A DNA stretch of 64,000 nt. Source: M30B80 sp965656935. Its GTDB lineage: Bacteria; Pseudomonadota; Alphaproteobacteria; Rhodobacterales; Rhodobacteraceae. The stretch covers positions 57,806-121,805 of the forward strand of contig CBFHMG010000008.1 in NCBI GenBank assembly GCA_965656935.1, read 5' to 3'. Shown one piece after another: positions 18,137 to 27,001 of this stretch. Position 1 is the stretch's first letter. The number at the start of each line of letters is the position of its first letter. The position numbers were made by a program, and so were the translations under genes. The notes beneath the pieces are model-generated. The model had not been told where the DNA came from, did not search any database, and saw only the letters and a program-made list of their open reading frames with translations.

Positions 18137-18786
18137 GGCGGCACACGCTCGCCAAAAATGGCCGAGCCGACCCGAATATAGCTGGCCCCAAGCGCAATCG
18201 CGCTTTTGAAATCCGAACTCATCCCCATCGACAATTCAGGCAAACCGTTGCGCTCGGCAATCTTGGCCAACAGCGCGAAATGCAGGCTTGGTTCCTCATC
18301 CACAGGAGGAATGCACATCAAGCCTTTGACGGGCAAATCCATGGCACGGGCCTCGGCGACAAAGGCATCGGCTTCGGCCGGCAAAATACCCGCCTTTTGC
18401 GGCTCCTCGCCTGTATTCACTTGGATCATCAGATCAGGGCATGCGCCGATCTCTTGCGCGACGGTTGCCAGTTTGCTTGCAAGCTTGGGGCGATCAACGG
18501 AATGGATTGCATCAAACAACTCCATCGCTACGCGCGCCTTATTGGATTGCAGCGGGCCGATCAGATGCAACTCAACACCTGCATAGCGCTCTTTGAAATC
18601 GGGCCATTTGCCCAAGGCTTCCTGCACCCTGTTCTCACCAAAAACACGGTGGCCTTGTTCAAGCACGGCCTCAACCCGCTCAAGGGGTTGCACCTTTGAG
18701 ACGGCAATCAACCGCACAGACCCACGGTCGCGGCCTGCATCATGTTCGGCCTTTGCGACCGCATCGAGAATATCACTTAGGGGCAT
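18124..18786 (-). CDS. YggS family PLP homeostasis protein
   Basis: A 220-residue PLP-binding protein of the YggS/PROSC family. The PLP lysine is in LIAVSKVQPLE, with GENRVQEALGKWP, HLIGPLQSNKA, IHSVDRPKLA and LSMGMSSDFKSAIALG at the usual places. These proteins buffer pyridoxal phosphate and affect amino-acid balance; no catalytic reaction is established. It ends within the 3' end of the convergent L,D-transpeptidase gene. Confidence 0.95.
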   Translation of the reverse strand: MPLSDILDAVAKAEHDAGRDRGSVRLIAVSKVQPLERVEAVLEQGHRVFGENRVQEALGKWPDFKERYAGVELHLIGPLQSNKARVAMELFDAIHSVDRPKLASKLATVAQEIGACPDLMIQVNTGEEPQKAGILPAEADAFVAEARAMDLPVKGLMCIPPVDEEPSLHFALLAKIAERNGLPELSMGMSSDFKSAIALGASYIRVGSAIFGERVPPQAN

Positions 18787-18800
18787 GAACCCTCCAAAAC

Positions 18801-18827
18801 GAAAAGAGCGGGCACAAAGCCCGCTCT
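18801..18827 (-). terminator. Rho-independent terminator behind the outer-membrane protein remnant
   Basis: AGAGCGGGC (18805-18813), loop ACAAA and GCCCGCTCT (18819-18827) form a perfect 9-bp stem. On the minus strand it is followed by TTTTCGTTTT. It lies 26 bases after the stop of the beta-barrel remnant and before the yggS start. Confidence 0.88.
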
Positions 18828-18852
18828 CCCCTTACCAAATAATCCGACTGGA

Positions 18853-18960
18853 TTAGAAGGACATGCTCAGACCAAGCGACATTTTGCTCGTGTCGGTGCT
18901 GACGCCACCGATGGTCGCATCTTCCGAGGAAACACCCGCCAGATCGTGATCGGACCATGA
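18853..18960 (-). pseudogene. 3' remnant of an outer-membrane beta-barrel (porin-like) gene
   Basis: The minus-strand reading gives about 35 residues, SWSDHDLAG through TDTSKMSLGLSMSF, then TAA. Alternating hydrophobic residues with a terminal Phe are the C-terminal beta-strand signal of outer-membrane barrels. The frame remains open to 19101, but that part is basic, has no barrel pattern and no signal peptide. The normal 5' nine-tenths of a porin gene is therefore missing while stop and terminator remain. A short functional protein is the less likely alternative. A porin with an intact 5' end starts at 63080. Confidence 0.6.
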
Positions 18961-19007
18961 GCAATTCGAGACTCTTTTCTTTTTATCCAAACGGTCGGGT
19001 TTTTCGC

Positions 19008-19034
19008 TTGACGCCTGTGACCGTCGTTTATAGG
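19008..19034 (+). promoter_or_regulatory. Candidate promoter for tRNA-Lys
   Basis: TTGACG (19008-19013) and TATAGG (19029-19034), spaced 15-16 bases depending on alignment, face tRNA-Lys 120 bases downstream. CTTGAC plus a TATA-like hexamer is the usual strong-promoter form in Rhodobacterales. The 18787-19155 stretch otherwise holds only the barrel remnant and its terminator. Confidence 0.45.
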
Positions 19035-19155
19035 TAGCGCGCCACGAGTGGCCGCACGCGGTTGCCCGTAAACTTGTTGATATCCGATAGACTTGAGACA
19101 TCTTCTTGGGATAGATCGGATGAGAACCGAACTTGTTCGGTTCGGCGTGGAAGAT

Positions 19156-19231
19156 GGGCCGTTAGCTCAGTTGGTAGAGCAACTGACTTTTAATCAGTGG
19201 GTCGCAGGTTCGAATCCTGCACGGCTCACCA
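19156..19231 (+). tRNA. tRNA-Lys (UUU)
   Basis: A 76-base cloverleaf. Acceptor GGGCCGT pairs with ACGGCTC (one G-U). The D-arm has AGCTCAGTTGGTAGAGC, the anticodon loop CTTTTAA sits in stem ACTGA/TCAGT (anticodon TTT at 19189-19191), and the T-arm is GCAGGTTCGAATCCTGC. CCA is encoded. Confidence 0.98.
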
Positions 19232-19267
19232 TCCTCCCCCTCCTGCTTGATGATTTTTGTCTTTTTC

Positions 19268-21526
19268 TTAGAAGATGAAATCATCCGCCGTCATGGCAGG
19301 CGTCAGGTTCACGAAAACTTGGAAATCGGCGGTGGCATCGCCATCAATATCCGCCTCAACGATATTGAAATTATTTCCACCCCAAGTGAAATGCCGCAGC
19401 TCACCCGCTATGCCCGAAAAGGCCGCATTGTCGATAAAGACAAAGCTGTCATCGCTTACTGTGGTGATATCGGCATCAATGGCAGACAGATCGATCAGGT
19501 CGGTGCCATTTTCAAACCCGTTTATAAAATCGCGTGTCGCAGGGCCTGCAGGGCTATCCTCAACCTCGCGAAAAAGGAAAACATCGGCCCCTGCATCGCC
19601 CACCAGCTTGTCGGCCCCGCGCCCACCGATCAACGTGTCATCGCCTGCCTTGGCCGTGATGGCGTCATTCCCGCGAGACCCATCAAGGATGTTATTGCCC
19701 GCTTGCCCCACCAAAGCCTCAGGGGCCCAAGTGCCGCCGCCGTTAAGATCATCTGTGCCTTGCAGCCGCAAAATCTCGACATTGGGGATCAGGTTCCAAC
19801 TGATCCACGCCTCGACCGTGTCGATCCCGCCGCCAAGGGAATATCCAATCTCGCCAACAATTTCGTCTTCGGGGTGGTCAATGCGGTAGCGGTCATTTCC
19901 CAGAGCGCCCTGAAAGGTATCCGCCATCGGAAATTCATCCGCGCTTGTGAACCCGTTGAGCAAAATCTCATCCCAATCAGGCAGAAGGCGGTTCGGGCTT
20001 AGCACCAGCGATGGGGTGATATCCTCAACCGTCAGCGATGTTTGATTGGCCGTCTCGATCACAAGGGTTTCACCCTGATAAGACAGGGTGATCCCTAATG
20101 CAGTTGGCGTCATATCAACATTATTGAGCCAATAGAGATAGACCCAGCCGCTCAGGTCGATGACATCCTCGCCCAAAGTGAAATCCGTGATCCTGTCGGA
20201 TTGTTGATCCCAAGACATCACGAAAATATCGCGCCCCGCGCCGCCCGTCATCACATCGGACCCTGCGCCATCAATCAAAACATCATCACCGCCCGCGCCC
20301 GATAAAACATCGTTCTGATCGCGCCCGATCAAGGTGTCAGCGGTGCTGCCCCCCGTGACCTGCCCGCCCGTTTGCGGCGCAAATAACAACTGCCCTGCAG
20401 GGCCCGAAGCGAACTCCAAAACGGTCAGCCCTGATTCAACGCTGCTGGCCGCGAAAATCCTGACGCCCGTGGGGGTCGATACAGCCTCAACCGCCGAGAT
20501 ATTCTGCAGCCCCGATGAAAAATCATCCGCACGGCTGGCCATATGGACAAGCCGACCACTGGGCAGCAGTTGAAAAACACTCACCCCATCATCCGAGCCA
20601 GCCGCGACAACAAATACCTGATCACCATGAGACACGACCTCGATCTCAGTCACATTCTGGAAACGTGTGGTCACACCATCATCGCGCAAATGATCCGCGA
20701 CAGATAACGCGCCATTTGGTTGAACCGCGAGAACCGTCAAGCTGGAGGCACCCGCATCTGCTACGATCAGATACTCCTCGCCCGCGATCTCAGCGGTGGT
20801 CATCTGGCTGGCTTGGCCCAGAAAGACGGAAGCGTCTGGCCCGTATGTGGCCTGAAGGCTTAATTCGCCCACAGAAGACAATGTGAAATGTTCAATCTCA
20901 TCCGTATCACTGCGCGCCGCATAAAGATGCTGTACCGCACCTGTTTCGAGATGCGCCAAAGCCGCATAGTCGCCCGAGGTTGTCCCGCTGACCCTTTGTG
21001 CCGATTGCAAGCTGCCATCAGTGCCAAGCTGCATCGCCCCGATGCCACCGCCAGCCGATAGGGCGCCAAAAACCATCGCCTGCCCATTGCTCAAAGACAG
21101 GCTGACCATCTGTGTAAGATCAGATGTGAAAACAGATGTGGGCGGAAAGGCATTTGCGGGGCCAAGCTGACCCATGGAAGAGAGCCCCCATTCCGCAAAA
21201 ACACCCGCACCACCGCCGCCGCTCAGGATGCTCGGGCCAAGCGCGCCCTCAATCTGCAATAACTCGGCAACCGCGCCCGCCGCGTCTGCCCTGATATGAA
21301 AGCCGCTATCGATCAGAACAGGCGCGCCCGAGCCAATCTCCCATGCCCAAATGCGGCCATCAAAGCGGTTGGTGCCATATAAAACGGGCAAGGTCCCGCC
21401 TGCGCCATCGGGATCAATCAGCAATAGATCCGTCAGTCGCGAGAGGTTTGGATCACCTGCCAAAGCGTCATAGGAGGTCAGCTGAATATCTGCCAAAATG
21501 CACCCCCCACCTTCGGCCAAACCCAA
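19268..21526 (-). CDS. RTX calcium-binding protein with N-terminal propeller-like repeats
   Basis: A 752-residue predicted type I-secreted protein. Residues 1-390 are repeats ending in LTVLAVQPNGAL- or VSVFQLLPSGRL-like strands, as in WD/lactonase-type beta-propellers. Two blocks of GGxGxDxUx nonapeptides (about 392-437 and 609-655, e.g. GGAGRDIFV, GGRGADKLV) bind calcium. The second block leads into a serralysin-type C-terminal domain (DLIDLSAIDADI, then DFIF at the end), the usual type I secretion signal region. No cleavable signal is present. The first codon is TTG 21526 (AAGG upstream); a second TTG at 21493 after GGTGGGGGG is also possible. No hlyB/D genes lie in the window. The function of the propeller is unknown. 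Confidence 0.85.
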   Translation of the reverse strand: MGLAEGGGCILADIQLTSYDALAGDPNLSRLTDLLLIDPDGAGGTLPVLYGTNRFDGRIWAWEIGSGAPVLIDSGFHIRADAAGAVAELLQIEGALGPSILSGGGGAGVFAEWGLSSMGQLGPANAFPPTSVFTSDLTQMVSLSLSNGQAMVFGALSAGGGIGAMQLGTDGSLQSAQRVSGTTSGDYAALAHLETGAVQHLYAARSDTDEIEHFTLSSVGELSLQATYGPDASVFLGQASQMTTAEIAGEEYLIVADAGASSLTVLAVQPNGALSVADHLRDDGVTTRFQNVTEIEVVSHGDQVFVVAAGSDDGVSVFQLLPSGRLVHMASRADDFSSGLQNISAVEAVSTPTGVRIFAASSVESGLTVLEFASGPAGQLLFAPQTGGQVTGGSTADTLIGRDQNDVLSGAGGDDVLIDGAGSDVMTGGAGRDIFVMSWDQQSDRITDFTLGEDVIDLSGWVYLYWLNNVDMTPTALGITLSYQGETLVIETANQTSLTVEDITPSLVLSPNRLLPDWDEILLNGFTSADEFPMADTFQGALGNDRYRIDHPEDEIVGEIGYSLGGGIDTVEAWISWNLIPNVEILRLQGTDDLNGGGTWAPEALVGQAGNNILDGSRGNDAITAKAGDDTLIGGRGADKLVGDAGADVFLFREVEDSPAGPATRDFINGFENGTDLIDLSAIDADITTVSDDSFVFIDNAAFSGIAGELRHFTWGGNNFNIVEADIDGDATADFQVFVNLTPAMTADDFIF

Positions 21527-21610
21527 ATCACCTTGAGAATGCCCTTATCTGCTGAAGAGTTTTGGCCGAGATCTTGTTGGGAATGTGAGTTTTACATCTA
21601 AGTTTAAAGA

Positions 21611-23626
21611 TCACAGCGCCTCTGCCCTATCGACCGTCTGTTGAAGAGTTTTCATAATCGCTCGTGCGGTCTTGTGGCGGTCATGGTGCAGCGCATCGCA
21701 ATTAGTAAAAACCGCAGCCAATTGGCGTTGCGCCTGAGTGAAAGCATCGATGGTTTCGGTGTCAGGCTTAAAGCTGCGCAACTGCTCCACCGCGTCATCC
21801 TCGGACAGACCCCAAAGGTTGATCCAAGACCCCTCAGGCAGCCCCAAGCGATGGATCGCATGGTTCGGGCTTGCGAGATAAACGGGTATGCTTCCCATCG
21901 CGAAGGCGTCAAATATCTTCTCCGAAACATAATCGGTGCAATGCGTATTCTCGATAGCGCTGAGCAAAACAGATTGTCGGTCATAGCCCACGAGTTTGTC
22001 CAAATGCCAATTTCGCAAATCACTGCGGTGGCTGTGATGAGACCACCCCTGCCCATGAAGCCGCGCACCCGATGCCACCAACCGCTCGGCCACTCGGCTG
22101 CGCCAAGCCGAAAGCCCGCGAATTTGCCCATCTAGCAAAACTGTGTCGTGATGATGCCCGCGATGTCGGGCGGCAATGAATGCAATCGGGTCTCGTCTTT
22201 GGCGAAACTGCTGCGCCCATTCGCCCGCATCCAGTTTTGCATTCACGGCAAACCGCGCCGCATAGGCATTCGCAAAGCGATGGTTTGTGAGCAGAAAATA
22301 GGGGATTTTATCAAATACAAAACGGCCATTATTGAGAAAATTCACCTGCCGAACAGGCCGCATTCCCGCCCGAAAAACGGGCAACTGTGCCGTCTGCGCC
22401 AAGGGGTCAGGGCTGAACAGTAAATCCCACAGTGGCTCTTCCGAATAGAGGAGGAGTTTGGGCGCTCGCCCCCCCTCCAGCCTGCTCGCCAAGCAGGACG
22501 GTCCAGTGGCAAAGTCATTCGGATGCGCCGTGAGAACCAGATCAGCTTGCGCCAGATCATCGACCTCAACCAAATGATCCGACCAAAGCGGCTGCAGGCT
22601 TGCATGGGCCAAAGGGCTGCGGTGACGCTGTGGCCCGATACGGGCAAAACGCAAGGGGCTGTGGCAGGCCACAAATGGGGCGGGCAGCGCTGATTGCTTG
22701 GCCTTCACATCCCCTACCACAATACGCTGTTTGGGCAGGTGCCGCGCAAAGAAACCCTTCTTCGCCGCCTGAAAAACCGCTGAGCCAGCAGCATCCTTCT
22801 CCGCCTCGGCCCAACGGGCCAAATTCAAGGCAAAGGCTGAAAACGCATCCTGCCATTGCGGCGACCCACAGGCTTTGATCGCCGGTGCAACAAGGGCCAA
22901 TGCCTCGAACATTTGCGCGCGTATATCGCCCTTGGCTTCGGAGAGGCGGGGAACAGAGCCCCCCTCATGGAAATGGTGCAAAGCGCAGATACGGTCAGAC
23001 GTGAAAACGCGCTTTGCCTTCATGAGCGACAGCCAGTGCAGCGGGATGTCATTATGCACCTGCGTATCTGCACAAGCGATCCCCTCATGGCGCAGAAATT
23101 CGGTGCTAAAAATCTTGTTCCACGGGTAATTGATTGTCTGGGCCAGAACAGGGCGCGCCTTATCAGGCGCTTGGCATAAGGAACCCGAACCCAAACCCGT
23201 TTCTTCCCAGAGCGCTATCTCATGCTCTGGCTCGCCCCAATATCCCTGCTGTGCCATGCGGCTATCGGCATGGCGGAACACACATATATCAAACCCAATC
23301 GCTAGCCCCGCAAGGTCGCGCAGCAATAGTGGTAGGTCATCACCCAACTCATCATCAGCGTCGAAAAACAGCACATACTCTGCATGCACCAAACCAAGCC
23401 CAAGGTTACGCGCGGCCCCTGCACCACGCGATCGGTTTTGGCGCAGCGTGATATCGGCACCATGCGCAAGCAGCGGTTTGCCTGAGCCGTCATCGACCAG
23501 AATGATCTGGGAAAAAACATTCATGGATCGGGCCTGAGCAATCAGGCGGGCCAAGGCCTCTCCTTCATCGCGGGCGGGGATGACCAAAGCGATATCAAGG
23601 TTTGGAAAGGACGGGCGCAGGATCAT
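21611..23626 (-). CDS. GT2-GT10 fusion glycosyltransferase
   Basis: A 671-residue two-domain transferase. Residues 10-230 are a family-2 GT-A domain (LVIPARDEGEALARLI, ILVDDGS, and the metal site FFDADDELGDD). From about 330 the protein becomes a family-10 alpha-1,3-fucosyltransferase-like domain, with YSEEPLWDLLFS and the donor motif ENTHCTDYVSEKIFDAFAMG (about 553-572), then SIPVYLASPN. It should add two sugars, one probably fucose from GDP-fucose, to a cell-surface glycan. Its ATG overlaps the stop of the upstream gene (ATGA). The RTX gene follows 84 bases downstream on the same strand. Confidence 0.88.
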   Translation of the reverse strand: MILRPSFPNLDIALVIPARDEGEALARLIAQARSMNVFSQIILVDDGSGKPLLAHGADITLRQNRSRGAGAARNLGLGLVHAEYVLFFDADDELGDDLPLLLRDLAGLAIGFDICVFRHADSRMAQQGYWGEPEHEIALWEETGLGSGSLCQAPDKARPVLAQTINYPWNKIFSTEFLRHEGIACADTQVHNDIPLHWLSLMKAKRVFTSDRICALHHFHEGGSVPRLSEAKGDIRAQMFEALALVAPAIKACGSPQWQDAFSAFALNLARWAEAEKDAAGSAVFQAAKKGFFARHLPKQRIVVGDVKAKQSALPAPFVACHSPLRFARIGPQRHRSPLAHASLQPLWSDHLVEVDDLAQADLVLTAHPNDFATGPSCLASRLEGGRAPKLLLYSEEPLWDLLFSPDPLAQTAQLPVFRAGMRPVRQVNFLNNGRFVFDKIPYFLLTNHRFANAYAARFAVNAKLDAGEWAQQFRQRRDPIAFIAARHRGHHHDTVLLDGQIRGLSAWRSRVAERLVASGARLHGQGWSHHSHRSDLRNWHLDKLVGYDRQSVLLSAIENTHCTDYVSEKIFDAFAMGSIPVYLASPNHAIHRLGLPEGSWINLWGLSEDDAVEQLRSFKPDTETIDAFTQAQRQLAAVFTNCDALHHDRHKTARAIMKTLQQTVDRAEAL

Positions 23627-24156
23627 AGGCCGATGAACCGCAGGTCATGCAAGGACCATCGAAAATCCAAAATTGTCGGGAGAAACAAAACCAGTTCACG
23701 CCTGCGCGCCTCAAGGGGAAGATCAGGCAAATGGCTTGGTGTAATCAGATCGCAATGGTCCCTTGCTGATGCATTCGCAACCAGATCACGCGAGAAGAAA
23801 TGATCATGGAATGGTGCGCCATCTGCCATATGTGAGCGGAGGGCAGCCCTGAATTGTATCGTCTTTGAAGCGCCATGTCGCAGTGCAAACCCAAACCAAT
23901 CCAACCCGAGAACATCCCAGTTGGGCAGATCAATATGAACACCGATCCAGCGTGGCGCGGTTTCCAGCTTAACATCAAGCTCCACCAAGCGGCCTACTGG
24001 GCTGCACCAACTGCCCGAAAACTTGGCTGATGGATCGATATGAAGATCAATCTTCCCAATGGTTTGATCACATTTCAGATCACTTCCCGTGAAGCGTTTA
24101 TGCCGCATTGCCGCCAAAGGATTATGGCTTGTGGTTCTCCCAAGCCAATCAAGCAT
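23623..24156 (-). CDS. Unknown protein in the glycan gene set
   Basis: A 177-residue protein I do not recognise. It starts MLDWLGRTTSHNPLAAMRHKRF and contains many aromatic and His residues (GVHIDLPNWDVLGLDWFGF, APFHDHFFSRDLVA). No signal peptide or membrane helix is visible. The alternating hydrophobic segments would suit a carbohydrate-binding beta-sandwich, which is only inference. The ATG overlaps the end of the upstream sulfotransferase-like gene by eight bases, and its TGA overlaps the start of the GT2-GT10 gene. This tight coupling argues that it is real and acts with them. Confidence 0.7.
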   Translation of the reverse strand: MLDWLGRTTSHNPLAAMRHKRFTGSDLKCDQTIGKIDLHIDPSAKFSGSWCSPVGRLVELDVKLETAPRWIGVHIDLPNWDVLGLDWFGFALRHGASKTIQFRAALRSHMADGAPFHDHFFSRDLVANASARDHCDLITPSHLPDLPLEARRRELVLFLPTILDFRWSLHDLRFIGL

Positions 24157-25213
24157 ATTTTTGCATGTCCCAAGGCGAGGCAAAATTGGGTGATGAGAAA
24201 TCAGAAAGAACTTCTAGGGCGGTATCTTCGCTTTGAAGTTTTGCGCCCAATGCCTGCCCCCATTCCTGCGCCGCACGCCGCGCGTCAGGCCCAAGCCAAT
24301 CACGTTCTTCCAATATCGGGGCGTGCTGGTGCTGTGCCGCATCTCGGGCCTGCATCAAAATCCGGACAAGGTCACCGTCAGAGAAATAGAGCGCATCAAG
24401 CTCCGCCGCATCCGCGCGGTAGCCATGCCATAACCTCTCGGCAAGGGCCGCATGCAGCCCGAGGCTCGGGCCACCCAAAGAATGACCTTGCTCTATGACC
24501 TGCGCGATGCGCCGCCCGATCTGCCAGCGCGCGCGCTCGGCAATGGACCCCGCGACCGTCGGACCGATGGCGGATTGCAGGGCAGACAGATAAGCCAGAT
24601 CAATCACGGAAACCGAGCGGTTCTGCCGATCCTGACCAAGGGGCCCTGGATCAATAGAGGTCAGGCTTTGCGCAAAATCACGCCGAATATCGCCCCCCGC
24701 AAAATTTGTCGGATCATACAAACGCAGCTTAAAGGCAGAACCGAAAGCGTCTTTCCATTTTGAAAATCTGCGGGCGGATCGAAGCCGCCAGAAGGTGGGC
24801 TTCCACTCGTAATACGCGTCGAGCGAGCCCGAAAAGCTCCCGATCTTGAGCGATTCAGCATATCGCGAAACGAGTGAACTGGCATGCGGCCTGACATAAC
24901 CAAGCACCGTCAAATGGTTGCAATATCGGGGAAGGAAAGCCTCGATTAAATCTCGCAGCCTGAAAGGGTTAACCGCCTCGAAATGCTCGGATGACACCAC
25001 AGCATGACCTTTCCCGCCATGAAGATTTTGGGCCAATTCTGCAAAAGCCAGCGGTGCCAATGTAGGGTCGTTCAAGCTGTGGGCCAGCGCATCACAATCG
25101 GCCAAAGGGGACCACAGACCCAAACGTTTTGCGGGAGCCTGGGACACCCAATTCTGGATAGCCGTCGTCCCAGTTTTGAAATCACCGATATGAAAGGTAA
25201 GCGTGTCTGTCAT
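24149..25213 (-). CDS. Sulfotransferase-like protein 1
   Basis: A 354-residue protein. The N-terminus HIGDFKTGTTAIQNWV (8-23) is the PAPS 5'-phosphosulfate loop form (KTGTTxIQ) of prokaryotic sulfotransferases, and LTVLGYVRPHASSLVSRYAE (about 115-135) fits the 3'-phosphate-binding region with its Arg and Ser. The remainder is poorly conserved. It probably sulfates a sugar of the surface glycan. ATG 25213 overlaps the stop of the upstream glycosyltransferase (ATGA); a longer reading into that gene has no support. Confidence 0.72.
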   Translation of the reverse strand: MTDTLTFHIGDFKTGTTAIQNWVSQAPAKRLGLWSPLADCDALAHSLNDPTLAPLAFAELAQNLHGGKGHAVVSSEHFEAVNPFRLRDLIEAFLPRYCNHLTVLGYVRPHASSLVSRYAESLKIGSFSGSLDAYYEWKPTFWRLRSARRFSKWKDAFGSAFKLRLYDPTNFAGGDIRRDFAQSLTSIDPGPLGQDRQNRSVSVIDLAYLSALQSAIGPTVAGSIAERARWQIGRRIAQVIEQGHSLGGPSLGLHAALAERLWHGYRADAAELDALYFSDGDLVRILMQARDAAQHQHAPILEERDWLGPDARRAAQEWGQALGAKLQSEDTALEVLSDFSSPNFASPWDMQKYA

Positions 25214-26994
25214 TTTGCTGGCAACGCCCCGATTGAAAACTGGGCCTGCCAGAACTCGCGCGTTGTCATCTCGCAGAACGCTTTTCGGAATTCGGCTTTC
25301 AACCGCGAGTAAGCCCAGACCCAGCGGATCGTCAGAACCAATGCCTGTACTGCAATTTTGAAAAAAGCCAATTTGGAATGGGCCACTATATAGCTTTGAC
25401 CATCGGGGCGGGTGTGACAGGCCATGGCGGCACCCCAAAGCGGCCAAACGGCGCCACGCTGCTCAATAGGGATGTGAACGCGCCGCCCGAGAGACTTGAA
25501 GAATGGCAAGAGGTGACCATTCAAGCTGAATTTGAATAGAAGTTTTGTTACCCGCTTAGGTGGCTTTGATCGCGTGGACCAATCGGGTTGCTCGGCACGA
25601 AAGCCCCAATCTTCATGGCGCGCGTTTTGCGCCAAATCTCGTTTCAGAGCGGTAATATCAAGGGCAGGCGGGAAAGAGCGTTCTCCTGCAAAAAGAGACC
25701 GCCATGCCGCAAGTTCGGCATGCGCATTGTGATAATGCATGCGCATCATCGAATGCATTATCAGCCGCAAGGCAACACAAGCCGACCCAAAGGCCCCGAT
25801 CCCTAGTTTACGATGCATGAGGTGGTGGCTGAGGTGATAGCGCAGGTCTAAATAGCGGGTGAGGGGCGTTTCCTTTGCGCCAAACCCGTCCTGCACCGAA
25901 AAGACACCAGGCAAGCTGCGCAGGGTGAAGTCATTTGAAAGACAAAAGGCGCTGTCATCCCCTCGCAGAAAAAACGGGAAGGGATCATGCCGCAGCGCCG
26001 CGATTGGAAAGGCAAAACACCACCATCCGCCATAGTGAGATTTGGTTATTCGAGGCGTCATCCTCGCGAATTCGAATTCTGAAAGCTCCTCGGGGCTGGT
26101 CAGACAAAGGCCATGCGCTTCAGCTTGGCACATCCGGTTAAACTTTGCTCCATTCTCCCAGATTTGGTCGGGTTGTTCCCGCGCTATCATTGACCCTGAA
26201 ATCGCCAGTTTGGGGTCGCGCCCCAAGCGAAAGGCTGCGGCGATACGGGTAACGTTTTCTAAAGGAGCAGCCGCATCATCATCCATGAAAAGGCAATGGC
26301 TGAAGCCAGCTTGCCTCGCCTCGAATAACCCTCGGGCAAATCCACCAGAACCGCCTAGGTTTTGGCTCGGTATCAGGGTGTATTTCTGGTGCTGCGGGAG
26401 GGATAGGCTCTGTCCGTTGTCGACAATGAACAGATGTGCCTGCGAAAGGGGGCACTCCTGTTTCAATAGAAAATCCGCGATCCTTTTGATCGCGTCATAT
26501 GCCTGAGCTTCACGAGCATAGGTCGTGACGATGATTGCGAGTTTAGTGGCGTTATCGACGGCTGATCGCCCAAGCCAACTGGCCTGAAAGATGCGGGCCG
26601 TGTCGCTCAATGATTGGAGCCGCAGCGTCAGAATGCTTTGCTGATTTGAAGGCGCAACTGGAATATCCACGCCATGATCTGTCAGCGTGACCTCACGTGT
26701 GACAATTGATTGTGGTCGCTCCTTCGCGTGACTTTGTTCCAGCACGTCAACTAGGACGGTCCCACTGCCTTTGAGCATGAGAGAAACCGCCTCGAAATCG
26801 CCGATCTCGGTCCAAACCCCGAAATTGAAGAGATTAGCAAAGCCATCAAAATGAACGGGGTCGCCCTGTTTGATTTCAAACCACCCAACATGGGCGTCAA
26901 GCAAGCCACGCTGCCACAGGGTTTCGGGACAAGGAAGCGCCGCATCCCTTGGGGTGATATTTTGTAGGACGATCTGCTGCATTCTAGACCGCAT
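25210..26994 (-). CDS. GlfT2-like glycosyltransferase (GT2, galactofuranosyltransferase type)
   Basis: A 594-residue protein with the GlfT2 layout: an N-terminal beta-sandwich (residues 1-150, LNFGVWTEIGDFE-like start), a GT-A domain with KLAIIVTTYAREAQ, the metal site in CLFMDDDAAAPLEN (about 235), and GGWWCFAFPI and FLRGDDSAFC in the acceptor half, then a helical C-terminal part. Known relatives build galactofuranan; sugar specificity here is not certain. The start is ATG 26994 or ATG 26982; both lie just after the upstream sulfotransferase stop. UDP-galactopyranose mutase is not in the window. Confidence 0.85.
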   Translation of the reverse strand: MRSRMQQIVLQNITPRDAALPCPETLWQRGLLDAHVGWFEIKQGDPVHFDGFANLFNFGVWTEIGDFEAVSLMLKGSGTVLVDVLEQSHAKERPQSIVTREVTLTDHGVDIPVAPSNQQSILTLRLQSLSDTARIFQASWLGRSAVDNATKLAIIVTTYAREAQAYDAIKRIADFLLKQECPLSQAHLFIVDNGQSLSLPQHQKYTLIPSQNLGGSGGFARGLFEARQAGFSHCLFMDDDAAAPLENVTRIAAAFRLGRDPKLAISGSMIAREQPDQIWENGAKFNRMCQAEAHGLCLTSPEELSEFEFARMTPRITKSHYGGWWCFAFPIAALRHDPFPFFLRGDDSAFCLSNDFTLRSLPGVFSVQDGFGAKETPLTRYLDLRYHLSHHLMHRKLGIGAFGSACVALRLIMHSMMRMHYHNAHAELAAWRSLFAGERSFPPALDITALKRDLAQNARHEDWGFRAEQPDWSTRSKPPKRVTKLLFKFSLNGHLLPFFKSLGRRVHIPIEQRGAVWPLWGAAMACHTRPDGQSYIVAHSKLAFFKIAVQALVLTIRWVWAYSRLKAEFRKAFCEMTTREFWQAQFSIGALPAK

Positions 26995-27001
26995 GTTCTG
27001 C

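Noticed and set aside
19156..19231. tRNA-Lys as an integrated-element attachment site
   Set aside because: No integrase or direct repeat of the tRNA 3' end was found in the following 15 kb; only the porin remnant hints at rearrangement.
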